Shown: positions 30,763 through 41,521 of the stretch, piece by piece
Layout of the letters: every line of letters starts with the position of its first letter
Numbering within the stretch: the first letter of the stretch is position 1
Assembly (NCBI GenBank): GCA_963971285.1
Contig: OZ020252.1
Span: forward strand, 11,631,662-11,695,661
Length of the DNA stretch: 64,000 bases
Source: Astropecten irregularis
Lineage: Eukaryota; Echinodermata; Asteroidea; Paxillosida; Astropectinidae
Direction: 5' to 3'
Translations under genes and position numbers: made by a program
The notes under the pieces: generated by a model
What the model saw: the letters and a program-made list of their open reading frames with translations, nothing else
Databases searched by the model: none
What the model was told of the DNA's origin: nothing

Positions 30763-31849
30763 GTGTGTATAAAGACATTTACATGTATTTTGTTTCTATG
30801 TTTAGCTTCTGTACAATTAAAAGATGTGACATCTATGTGTAGATATTAAGAGAGAAAGATTGTTTATCCTTTTTTTTGTAATATTAACTTTGTTTAATGT
30901 TTACACAATCTACACTTTCCCATCATTCAATTAACCAAAATAGATGGTCAATTTTTTACCATTCCTAAGTCTACTCTAACCATTATAATACCACCCGCTT
31001 GTCTGGCGAGGGTCAGCAAGATCACTGCGCTCCAAATCCTCTTGAAATTCTGCAACAAGCTTGTGCGAAATATCCCTGCGTTCCGGTAAAATCATACTGA
31101 ATTGTATGTATCGCTCTATTATTTCACTGTAGTCAAGAGTATACAAAGGAATTTTCTCTCCCGGTGAAGACCTCTTCGCTGTTCACGTTGAGCTAACAAC
31201 GACTCTGTTTTTACAGCATGATTCAAGCACTTACGCCACCTAAATACATGGCGGATAGTGCATAACTTACATGAAATCGATCAAAAAGTTATGGCGCAAC
31301 TTGTGCAACAAGATATGGCGTAAGTGGACTTATGCCATAAAATAGAGTTTCGTGAAATCGGCTGGTGAACAGTTTGCAGCAGTTTATTACTTGTGTCATA
31401 ATTCTTTAGTTTAATTATTTGAAGGCATGTTGTATCATGATAAACATTAGTCAATGTTAGTCGAAGGTTTAAAGGTACACGCCGGCTTCAAAGTCCAAAA
31501 AAATGAAGAATGCAGAGTATAACACAATAGTTCTAGAACACTTGATGAAGGTTGTCGTGAAAAAAAATCAGAAATATGTCGTTTAATTAGGGTTAATTAA
31601 CGTAAATCAAAATAAGGTCAAAGTTTAGCGTATACACATTTCCAGCCGTAACAAGTGTTGGAAGGATGTGGCACACCAATGGTTTTAGACTGGTACTCTT
31701 AGCTATGACTAAATGTTGCAGCTGCCGTATGAGAATTCCAGGAACGCGACGTATGTTCAAGTTGTTCACGATGCAAAAATCATTGACAAAACAACAAAAC
31801 AAATCTTTTGAAAAAATAATAGGCTTTTCAAAATTATTCACAAAATGTT

Positions 31850-32042
31850 TTGGAGTTGACGCAATGTTTTTGAGTTGACGCAATGTTTTTGAATTGACGC
31901 AATGTTTTTGAGTTGACTCAAAGTTTTTGAGTTGCCTTAATGTTTGCGAGTTGCTGCAATGTTTGCGAGTTGCCGCAATGTTTGCGAGTTGCCGCAATGT
32001 TTGCGAGTTGCCGCAATGTTTGCGAGTTGACGCAGTGTTTTT
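31850..32042. repeat. 18-bp minisatellite (GTTGCCGCAATGTTTGCGA type)
   Basis: About eleven units with period 18, in two sub-blocks: GTTGACGCAATGTTTTTGA on the left and GTTGCCGCAATGTTTGCGA on the right. Multiples of three keep frames open on both strands, giving repetitive pseudo-peptides. Confidence 0.85.
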
Positions 32043-32614
32043 GACAAAAGAATTTTTGGGGCATGATCGATCTAATCAATTTTGATCTGTTCCTAGCTCT
32101 ATGTTTCGAGGGACCGAAATGATTTCCACATGAATACACAAAATATAATTTTTATAATGACACAAAAAAATGTTGAGGCCATGAAATGATTTACATGTAT
32201 GGCAAGAAATTATCTCCAGGCTTTCCTGCTCCGCTCGGAAATCTGCCCAAAAAAGTGACTCTGCCAACTTGCAGGTCGCGCGATCTGGCATGAAAAATAC
32301 TACACGAACGACCGTGCGTGGATGGATCGGACCGCACTGGTTATCACGGGCCCATGCCTCAAGCTGAATGCGTCGCAAGCCCCCACGCGCTGTGTCTGCA
32401 GAGGTGGTAATGCACCTGCAGTGACCGGACTTTTATAAAAAAAAATTATTTATGTATTTATTTTGCCTGTTCACGTTGGAAATTCCTGATTTAAAAAAGG
32501 GAACACTTAGGTCAAATCATTAGTTGTTTTGGTTACAAAAGAGTGATTAAACAAAAAGTTATACGTAAATTTTGTATAGTTAAAAAGCTTTTAAACGACT
32601 GGAAATCACAAAGA

Positions 32615-32660
32615 TCACGTGATTTCCTGAGTCAAAATGTTGACTCAGGAAATCATGTGA
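32615..32660. repeat. Hairpin with two AP-1-type sites
   Basis: TCACGTGATTTCCTGAGTCA and TGACTCAGGAAATCATGTGA pair with one mismatch around a 6-nt loop. Each arm holds TGAGTCA, the AP-1 consensus; regulatory role is speculative. Confidence 0.75.
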
Positions 32661-33032
32661 CTTCCTTTCTTTTCGTAATTATCACGTAAATGGCTTAATT
32701 TTACCGTTTATTTGTGTGGAATGTTCTATTCTACTTTTGGAACACCTTTCCAGTCATGATAAAGGCATGCTTTTGCACCAAAAAGCGCCCAAAATAGCGC
32801 AACGAGGCCGGCGTGTACCTTTAAAGAAAAAAAGCAGGTAACCAATTCACAGTTTGTTACTCATTTTTTATATGATTATTTATTTCTGGGGGTCTTTTAA
32901 GTCATATGGGCTCACATTGTCTTCCTAAGTTTCAGATTTTTGCGGAGGGAATTGGATACCCTTGGCACACACAGAAAAAGTGGGCCTACTTCAAAGAATC
33001 TCCTTTTTTGGGCCAGCGATTGACATCTGAAA

Positions 33033-33409
33033 TCTCCTGCTTATTAGAAAAAAAAAATGAAAAAAGAAAAAAAATGAAACAAATTGATCATTCCTAAGAG
33101 GACTTATTTATGTATATATTTTAATAAAAGTACTAAAGTTTTGTACGATGTGTAATATGTAATATAATCTATGTCTATTTAATAAAAGTACTCAAGTTGT
33201 GTAAGCTGTTCATGGAATATTAATGCTTGACTGAATCTAAGTAAGTAGCAAAGGGAATTAAAGAGTCATTCAAAAGCATTTTAGCTTAATGTTTTGTATT
33301 CCATGGACAGCTTGCAAAATTAGTATCTTTATGAAAATAGACACAGGTCCTCTTAGGGTTAGGAATTATCAGTTTGTTTTGACATTCTTTTTTCTAATAA
33401 GCAGGAGAT
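33033..33409. repeat. Foldback repeat
   Basis: CTCCTGCTTATTAGAAAAAA near 33034 and its complement near 33390-33408 form the base. The arms continue with ATTCCTAAGAGGAC and ATGAACAGCTT/TCCATGGACAGCTT inward. TTTAATAAAAGTACT repeats lie in the arms. Confidence 0.65.
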
Positions 33410-34522
33410 AGTGCTTGTCAAATATTACTGAACTTTTGAGTGCCATTTGTTTGTTTAAAACAGCAATTCCGGTCAACTTCTTTTTGACTCGCGCTGTTCA
33501 TGTATGATTTTATGTGTAAACACATACATGTAAAAGCCATTGGCCGATTGTCAAGAAACTTGGTGGATCCTTATTTAGAATCATGTTTACTGTTTTTTAG
33601 TGCTTTGTATATTTAAAGTTAATTTACACCAACCTTTATGCAGCTCAGTTTGATTTTACTTAGGGCCCATAAGATAAACTTACTGTATGTGCTTTTTATT
33701 GTTCCCGTTTAATATCATGTATGTACACTGTTCTTTGTTTTGTGCCAAAGTTAATTTATATTTTAACCAACAGTTTTGTAAAATTTTTACTAGAAATGAT
33801 CATATACATTGTATAGTAATTTATTGTAAACCTAATATTTTTAGTCTTCAGACTTTTTATTGGGTGGTCTTAATAAACCGAAATTGAATTGAATATAAGT
33901 GTGTCCAGAATACCAAGTATGAAGTGCTGTCATGATGAAGTCATTTATATTTATTATTTTTAAATGTACATTTAAAATGTACCTCCAATGCTCCAATTTA
34001 ATCATGCCCACCGAAAGTGAGTGCCCCCCAAATAAAACCACAAGAAATACAAACCATGCACACAGAACAAGGAACCCAGCACACAAGACACAGCATTCCG
34101 GGCACATCACATAATCACACAGAACACAAAACAGCCCCATTGGGTTCAAACTTGGTTTATAAGTAATTTGGGAAATGTTATATCAATAAAATGCAACAAC
34201 CTCATCATGACAGATGTCACTGTAACAGTCACACTGCCTATTCTTCCATGCACTGCCTTTTCGAGGGGAAACACGCCAATTTTGTACATGCCCGACATTG
34301 GAAAAGCCTTGTTTTCTTTTTTCTACAGAAATAAATTTATATTTTTAAATATTTTTTCCTTCACACTTTAAACCCTAAACAGGCAAGGCATTTTCCACAA
34401 TGGGTCTAACTGATTGGTAGGATGAACCGTTCCATATGTCATTGAGTTTATTCAACTCGTGATATGCATCATATGAATGCCATTCATTTAGGTATTCAAC
34501 ATTATTTTCTCTGTTTTCAAAG

Positions 34523-34683
34523 GTGGGTTAAATATGAGGAGGATGTTGATCATGGAGCTGGGCGCTGGAGCAAACCTCACGTGGCTTCTCTGTCTCTTCA
34601 TAGCCTCTTTGAGTTGAAGCGACTTCTTCAAACAGGAACAGTGCTCTTGGATATGGCTGCAGATAACTTATGGACCATCACTG
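34523..34683 (+). CDS. SLC4-like bicarbonate transporter, exon b
   Basis: A 161-bp exon, acceptor TTTTCTCTGTTTTCAAAG and donor GTAAAT. It encodes [45 protein letters not shown]. The (E/D)[21 protein letters not shown] block is the most conserved part of the SLC4 cytoplasmic domain, and LLDM matches vertebrate NBC paralogues. Phases fit exon a (AG|G) and the next exon (G|AT, Asp). The 3.76 kb intron before it contains a TTAA-flanked element and a foldback. Confidence 0.93.
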
Positions 34684-34794
34684 GTAAATCCTTTGCATTA
34701 CATTATATGTGTGTGATCATGGAGTGGCATGTAAGTTTATACCCAGTCCTAGATAACTATGAGGTAGGAGCCATCTGTTTAGTTGAGTGGAAAA

Positions 34795-35190
34795 GCTTGA
34801 CAGACTATAGCCGAGGTCCCATTGGCCTTTCTTTTTGGTTAACTTGCAGCTGCTTTCCTATAGATTGACAAAATCCAATCTAATGAGAACATGCTGTAAA
34901 CTGACATACCTGTCAACATACCATGAACATGTAAAACTAAAGCCATGTTCCCATTGGACTTATTTTGGTTAAACTACCGAGACTTTCCTGTAAATTGACA
35001 AAATTAAGTCCAATGGGAAGGCACGGTAAACTTACGTCCCTGTCAACTTACCACGAACGTGATGTAAAACTAACAGGCGGAAAGTGGTCGCTGAAAACTT
35101 CCGCGCAGCCACGGTAACTTAACAGGGACGCAAAAAAGTCCAATGGGAACACTTCCCGTGGGTAAACGTACCGCGAGCACGCTGTAAAAC
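34795..35190. repeat. ~150-bp tandem repeats
   Basis: Three diverged copies share TCCCATTGGAC, TTTGGTTAAC, CTTTCCTGTAAATTGACAAA, CCAATGGGAA and CCTGTCAACTTACCACGAAC. A further copy occurs at 37575-37665. Located just after SLC4-like exon b. Confidence 0.65.
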
Positions 35191-35779
35191 GGTCCAGCTT
35201 CCTGTATTACATCATGAGTACACGCAGGCTGTACAGCGAGCGCTCGAAAATACTTGTTTTTGTACTACGATTCCCTGTCTCCATGCACATGTCATCAACA
35301 TCAGCGGGCAAATGTGCCTTGAAAAATTGTTTGTGTACGTACTGGTACGTACGTTCCTCGTTCAAATACTTAAAATGTGTCAGATTTGACAGATTTGGGC
35401 ACTGAGATGTGGGTTCTTGCATTGACCCAACTCTTGCTATTATATTCATGTGTGATGTAGGCCAAGTTCGTGTTTGGCAATGTCAGTATTTTCTCGAGAT
35501 AGTACTGCGCATTTTGAATTCGGCGACTCCATTTTCTTGTCATCTAGCTGGCGGCTAGCTTGTTTTATTGTCACGGTGACACGTTGGTCTCTTTCATGGA
35601 TTCTTTTATCAGTAAAAATTAATATTTCAGTTTTATATCTACGTACATACCGTGTGTGTCCACTGGAAAGAATTAATGCCGACGCGCGAAAGTTACGTCA
35701 AGATACGAGTCATATCCTGCTCGTGTCAAAGGTGATTTGTCCACCGTCCGCAATATGTGCACTTATTACTAGGGCTGTC

Positions 35780-36590
35780 TCGAATAGATCGAATATTCGA
35801 TCATCACTCGAATATTCCAATAATATTTTGCCCGTTCGAATATTCGCGATGCCAAAAGCAGATTTTGTACCGCAAAATGCATTGAAGCCGGCCGCGATCC
35901 ATGGTACCAAAGCCATCCACGATCTGCGGTACCGTCCGAGCGCTATTTCACCGTGCATGTGACATACACACATTGAACATTCGATGTGTACTGTGCACAT
36001 GCATAGATATAATATGTGCACATGTACATGTACGTCTACATGTACGTGCGGGCTTCCTGCCGACCATGTGATTGAGACTTGCGCTGGCGCACGCTATGTG
36101 CTGTGTGAAGTTCTCGCTATTATGCGCGCAGATACCAGTCATGCACGATGGCTGGCTAGGCTGCACGTGGTGTGCATGCATGATGCATGTAGCGTGCGTG
36201 CGATATGAATACGATCGTCGCTTTTGGAGGATTTTTACAGTTCGTTTTTGGAATTAATTCGGTGAACTGAAAAGTGTGTTTCTACTTGGCCATATGGACA
36301 ATATAACCAAATTGAAGTAAGATTTAGGTGACCAGAAAAATGCAATTTACAGTACTATTTTAGAAGACGGTACGGTCAGAATATGGGGATCTTGCAACGA
36401 TACAACAATGCATACGGCCTACATAATGTGTTCGGTGTTGGTGCTCGATGTCGGAAAAAAGATCGCGCTAATATTTTGCTTGGCCTGTCAATGGCGTGTT
36501 GGTAGAAATAGCGGATAATATCATTCTGTAACTTATTAAAAATCTGGTAAAAAGGCAGAGTGTTTTGATAGGATCTGTTCATGATCTGTA
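35780..36590. repeat. AATATTCGA-type repeat, copy 1
   Basis: It begins with clustered TCGAATATTCGA palindromes, then GATGCCAAAAGCAGATTTTG and ends near GGCAGAGTGTTTTGATAGG. It matches 36640-37385. No protein-coding frame is credible; open frames differ between copies. Confidence 0.75.
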
Positions 36591-36639
36591 ATTGTCTAAC
36601 TTTAGCACGCCTGGTGCGGCGTCCGGTAGTCTGGAATAT

Positions 36640-37400
36640 ATCGAATATTCAAATATTCGATAATCACTCGAATATTCGAATACTATTTTGCCTGTTCGAA
36701 TATTCGAGAAAAAATTAACGCGATGCCAAAAGCAGATTTTGTACCGCAAAATGCATTGAAGCGGCCGCGATCCATGGTACCAAAGCCATCCACTATCTGC
36801 GGTACCGTCCGAGCGCTATTTCACCGCGCATGTGACATACACACATTGAACATTCGATGTGTTCTGTGCACATGTGTGTGTATATGTACGTGCAGGCTTC
36901 CTGCCGACTATTGTGAATGAGACTTGCGCTGGTGCACGCTATGTGCTGTGAAGTTCTCGCTATTATGCGAGCAGATACCAGTCATGCACGATGGCTGGCT
37001 AGGCTACACGTGGTGTGCATGCATGATGCATGTAGCGTGCGTGCGATATGAATACGATCATCGCTTTTGGAGGATTGTTTACCTTTCGTTTTTGGAATTA
37101 AGTCGGTGAACTGAAAAGTGTGTTTCTACTTGGCCAGATGGACAAAAAAAACAAATTGAAGTAAGATTTAGGTGACCAGAAAAGCGCGATTTACACTACT
37201 ATTTTAGAAGAACGGTACGGTCAGAATATTTTTATGGTGATCTCATGGTGTGTTCGATGTTGGTGCTCGATGTCGGAAAAAAAATTGCGCTAAATTTTGC
37301 TTGGCCTGTCAATGGTGTGTTGTTAGAAATAGCGGATAATCATTCTGTAACTTATTATAAGTCTGCTAAAAAGGTAGGGTGTTTTGAGTGCGATAAACCA
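36640..37400. repeat. AATATTCGA-type repeat, copy 2
   Basis: Direct copy of 35780-36590 at an offset of about 870 bp falling to 820 bp because ~50 bp (about 36384-36430 of copy 1) is missing here. Same order: palindrome cluster, GATGCCAAAAGCAG block, ATGTGTGTA stretch, GCTTGGCCTGTCAATGG end. Confidence 0.75.
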
Positions 37401-37832
37401 ATACCAATGATTTGAGCCATGCTTTCTCCATGTTTGACGTTTACAACAAGGGCCCATGCCGTAAAGGGCTTTGCGCTGCACGCTTGCCAAAGTTTCCATT
37501 TTTTCCAAAAGATTCTCAAATCTTGTAAAGCCTGCATTTAATTACACATGGTTAGAGCAACACACTTAAAAAATGATGACAGCTGCTTTCCTTTAGATTG
37601 ACAAAATCCAATCTAATGAGAACATGCTGTAAAGTGACATACCTGTCAACATACCATGAACAAGCTTGAAGTGGTGCCAGATTTCTATGTCCCCAAGGTA
37701 GTAGTCTGAGAGCATAAGATTTCAACCCATTTTACCCAAAAGCCATTGATTAGGCATGGTCTTTCTCCGTGATACATTGCTAGACCTCTGTGACCTTTAC
37801 GTCCGGTCAAACAGAATGAGTAGCTGACAGTG

Positions 37833-38830
37833 TTGTAGTGGAGTCCTCAAATCCGAGTACAGAGTACTCCGAGTACTTCAGGGTCCGAGTACTGGGCCGA
37901 GTCCGAGTACATTGCTTCCGAGTCCAAGTCCTAAGTATCGAGTCCGAGTACATTCAAGGCCAAGTACAGGGCCGAGTCCGAGTACCAAAGTTCAAGTCCC
38001 GGGCCGAGTACATGCACAAAACCAATGCACAGTACCAACAAATGCAGTTCATGACAGTCGTGTTTTATACATCTCTTCATTACACAACAAGGTCAGCAGG
38101 TAAAGGAACAAAAAAAACTGCCCTTTATTCTAAAGCATATAATACATATTTCATACAGAACACAAAGATACAATAAGCCTGAATGTTGCTCTCTGGACTT
38201 TTATCAAAGTTACAGGGTATAAAAAAGATGTGAGGTACAAATATAATGGTAAAACCTTTTCTGCCTAAAATGTTGTTTTTAAAAAGGAAAGGAAAAATAA
38301 TAAATCACAAGCCAAAAACACTTTGGATCTCAGGGTGAGATCAAAACTCTTATGTTTTCTAAAACAAAAGAAAAAAGTGGGCACTGTAAGGGACCGGATA
38401 TTTGCTGTATCTTCCTTGATATTTTGCCCATAAATCTGTACTTCTTTGACAAAAACGAAGTGTATGGAGTAAACACAATTATGTACCATGTACCATGAGA
38501 ATGTACCATGGACTGTTATACATACATATAGCGCATCATTTTTACTAAACAATAATTGGGCATTTGGGCCCGACAACGGATATCGTGCTACCGCGCTTAC
38601 GATATGTTTGAGGTTAAGCAATGTCATCGACGAAAAAGGTGAATTTATACGATTTTTAATTTTTTTTTGAAATTGTCGAGTACTGGGATCGAGTACCGAG
38701 TACTTAACGTCGAGTATGTCAACAATTCAAGTACGTCGGATCGAGTACGGGCCAAGTACATTTTGTTTTCAAGTACTTTTAATCGAGTACGGGCCAAGTA
38801 CTTTGGTAGCGAGCGAGCACCACGGTAAAA
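37833..38830. repeat. Paired arrays of GAGTAC / GGGCCGAGTAC motifs
   Basis: 37850-38010 and 38685-38810 are arrays of degenerate CCGAGTAC and GGGCCAAGTAC units in the same orientation, separated by about 680 bp of non-coding DNA. The pattern looks like the two ends of one dispersed element. No target duplication found. Confidence 0.6.
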
Positions 38831-39712
38831 TACCTGAGGTAATAGGCCTATATAATACCAGACAAGGGTTGTGTTAGGAAACATAGCCAAACAATGACAG
38901 CCACCTTCATTCGAAAACCATACTCATTAACCCGCATGAGGTCACTTGTACCAATGTGAATCATTAATAAAACCGGTGAAGAGTGACATCGACTGACTTC
39001 TGCCAGGAGACAGAATATGTCCGGAACACCTGCCCCACCTTTCCCCTTCCACACGACTTCGACAGACCAGTTAAAGGGGCGCTCTGCACGCGTGCACCAA
39101 TAATCTATACTGAATCTAATGCAGTTATGAAATCAAATAGGTAACACAGTAAAGGCTAACCCACACAAAAGTTGACTCAAAAATGCATTATATTCCGCCA
39201 GATAAGAGTGACAGAGTGACTATTAGTAGTGTTGTTAGAAAGACCACCGACGTCCTGACGTGTAAACAATGCTTCCCATTGGTTTAAAGTTCATTTCCTT
39301 CGGCATTTGCATATCTGTGGCAACTCCCTTTACATAATTATACCTTATTTGGCAGTGCGCACTGCGTGACCTCCCTTCGATACTAGAATAAACAAAGGCA
39401 CCCAGGTCAAGTACGGAAGGTACGTCCGATACATGTATACTGTTGCACATAATTATCATGTTCTTTTTAAGTGCTCTAAGGTGTGAAAAGTAACACCATT
39501 TTCTACGCTGACAGTCAGTATCTGAAAACATCAATCAGCATGATCAGTATTTGATCAGTCACACAATAACAATTTAGTGTATTTGAATATATACCATTGT
39601 ATGAGGGACGATCGATTACATGCTGAACAGTTCCATTACGAAATCAGACCCAGAACACCTAGTTCAGTGTAGTTGTTTCCACAACCACAATGTCTAGTTA
39701 TTATTAATATTA
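38831..39712. other. Intronic stretch without recognised feature
   Basis: Unique-looking DNA in the intron between exons b and c; no gene, element ends or long repeat recognised. Confidence 0.4.
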
Positions 39713-39716
39713 TTAA

Positions 39717-40092
39717 AGGGATTGCATACGTTTGGTAATTTGAGCCTACTCTTTGTTTCAAACCAATATAATTGTGTATATATACCATAAAACTAACCTG
39801 TGAAAGTTTCACTTCAAAAGGTGGTAGCGTTTTTGAGATTTTGGCGACAAACTAGAGCGGTTATTTCACGCCAGATAACAGTAAGTCAATAGCTGAGAAG
39901 CGTTACGGCCATAACGCTTCTCAGATTCGTAATTTTTGGAGATAAAAAGTGACATATTTTTCCATAACCGCGGTACTTCGAATTGAAAGTTTCTCAATAT
40001 GCATTATACTATCCAAAGCAGCTGTAGTTCTCACCAAGTAAGTTTTTATTGCCATAAATTTTCAGAGTCATTACCAAACGTATGCAATGCCT
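39717..40092. mobile_element. TTAA-flanked MITE, 376 bp
   Basis: TIRs AGGGATTGCATACGTTTGG and AGGCATTGCATACGTTTGG (inverted), TTAA at 39713-39716 and 40093-40096. The exact centre is a perfect hairpin CTGAGAAGCGTTA/CGGCCA/TAACGCTTCTCAG (39893-39924). Confidence 0.85.
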
Positions 40093-40384
40093 TTAAAACC
40101 AGATCAGTGTGAGCAAACTTCAATGTACATACACTGTAGCAGCTTACCATCAGTGCCTGGATAACAAAATCTGGTATTCTCCCAAAGATTGACAGGACGC
40201 ATTGAATGTGAAATCACTGGTTCTTTTAATAGAGCCACACAATTCACCCATCATAGCTATAACCCTCAGTTAATATCCACTGTGCAGACCCTTAAATCTG
40301 TGTTTTATTTGCATTTTCTGAGTGGTTGTCAATAGTTAGCCTGAAAGTAATTTTTCTTTTATATCATTTACTTGCACATGCTAG

Positions 40385-40490
40385 ATCTGGTATTAGACAA
40401 CATGGTCGCAACAGGCCAGTTACAAGAGGACAACAGACCAAATGTGAAGGAAACACTGATAAGGAAACATCGGCATCATTTGCAAAAAAG
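40385..40490 (+). CDS. SLC4-like bicarbonate transporter, exon c
   Basis: A 106-bp exon, acceptor TTTACTTGCACATGCTAG and donor GTGACC. It encodes DLVLDNMVATGQLQEDNRPN and VKETLIRKHRHHLQK. In NBC proteins the same place reads V(L)D-x-Q, then a G-x-L segment and LLRKHRHQ, so this continues the cytoplasmic domain without a gap. Two bases (AG) are left at the end for the next exon. The 5.7 kb intron before it contains the AATATTCGA duplication, the GAGTAC repeats and a TTAA MITE. Confidence 0.9.
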
Positions 40491-41521
40491 GTGACCTTAG
40501 GAGAACATTTATTTGAAATGTTTTTCATTGTATTGTTTATTTTTATCCTTCTTTAAATGTCTTTAACACAATATTTTCTTGGCTATTGTGTGCATTGTTC
40601 TTCACTATAATCTAGATATGAAAAGGAAGTTCTTATATGTTGTTACATTTCCAGATATAGTTGAAAGAAAATGTTTTTCTTTTTGCACCTCTATAACCTT
40701 TTCCGCGAGAAAAAGATGGCTGACCTTTGCATCATTTTGGTTATTGACTTAAGGACACCTTTCCTAGAAGATTATCCCTGTAATCCTATTGTTTTATTCA
40801 TCATGGCCCATCCCGTCGTAATCGAAGATGGAGTCTGCGTTTCACACAGTCATCCAAGTAAAGTTTGGATGAGATGGAGCAACCATGGCAGAATGCCACT
40901 GGGACACTTGTTTTCCCTATCCAGATATTTTCTCTTTGGGCACTGCCATTTACTGTACCCTCTTCTTGAATCAGTCAAGCATGATAATTGTACAGAAAAA
41001 AATAATTGAAGTGACACTGAGGCTTTTATTACTGAAAAGTGACATTTTATGTACTGAATCTGGACAACAATTATAACATAGCCAACCGAATATTATTTCA
41101 TTGCATTGCAACTATTTCCCCGGGTCATTTTGGTTACCAATCTGTAATTTAAGAAACTCCATGGAGGTAAATTGGTAGACGGATGGAGGATTATGTTGAT
41201 AAATATTTCATAGACGTCTTTAGATTTGTCTTATTTCCATTGGTGATATAATGTTATATGCTGTAAAAACAAATGTCTTTTTTTATCTGCAACTATTAAC
41301 TAAATATAAACTATAAATGTAAATTGAGTGATTGTTCAGTCACTTTATAATTGAAAAACAAAGTCAGGCACCAAGTCAAAAGGTCTTCAATGCTATTACT
41401 AAATTTGACCATCGTAAGTATTAAACAATGAGACACTTGTCTGGTTAACAAGTTAAAATGTTGCTTGTTATTTTTCATACAAACTCATTCTGACTTGAAT
41501 GGCCCAACATAATACGTGTAA

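Larger units (their letters stand above)
31473..32820. mobile_element. TTAA-flanked element (piggyBac/Kolobok type), 1.35 kb
   Basis: TIR AGGTACACGCCGGC at 31473 with its reverse complement ending at 32820; TTAA on both sides (31469-31472, 32821-32824). No transposase frame. It contains an 18-bp minisatellite and a 20-bp-arm hairpin. It lies in the intron between exons a and b. Confidence 0.8.

Noticed and set aside
31850-32042. CRISPR-like regular repeats
   Set aside because: Units are contiguous 18-mers with no unique spacers in a eukaryotic intron; an ordinary minisatellite.
35474-35962. 162-codon plus-strand frame as a gene
   Set aside because: Runs into the AATATTCGA repeat, and its counterpart in the second repeat copy is not maintained.
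40671-41009. 112-codon frame just after SLC4 exon c as an extra exon
   Set aside because: No SLC4 similarity and no fitting acceptor phase; exon c already ends at a good donor.
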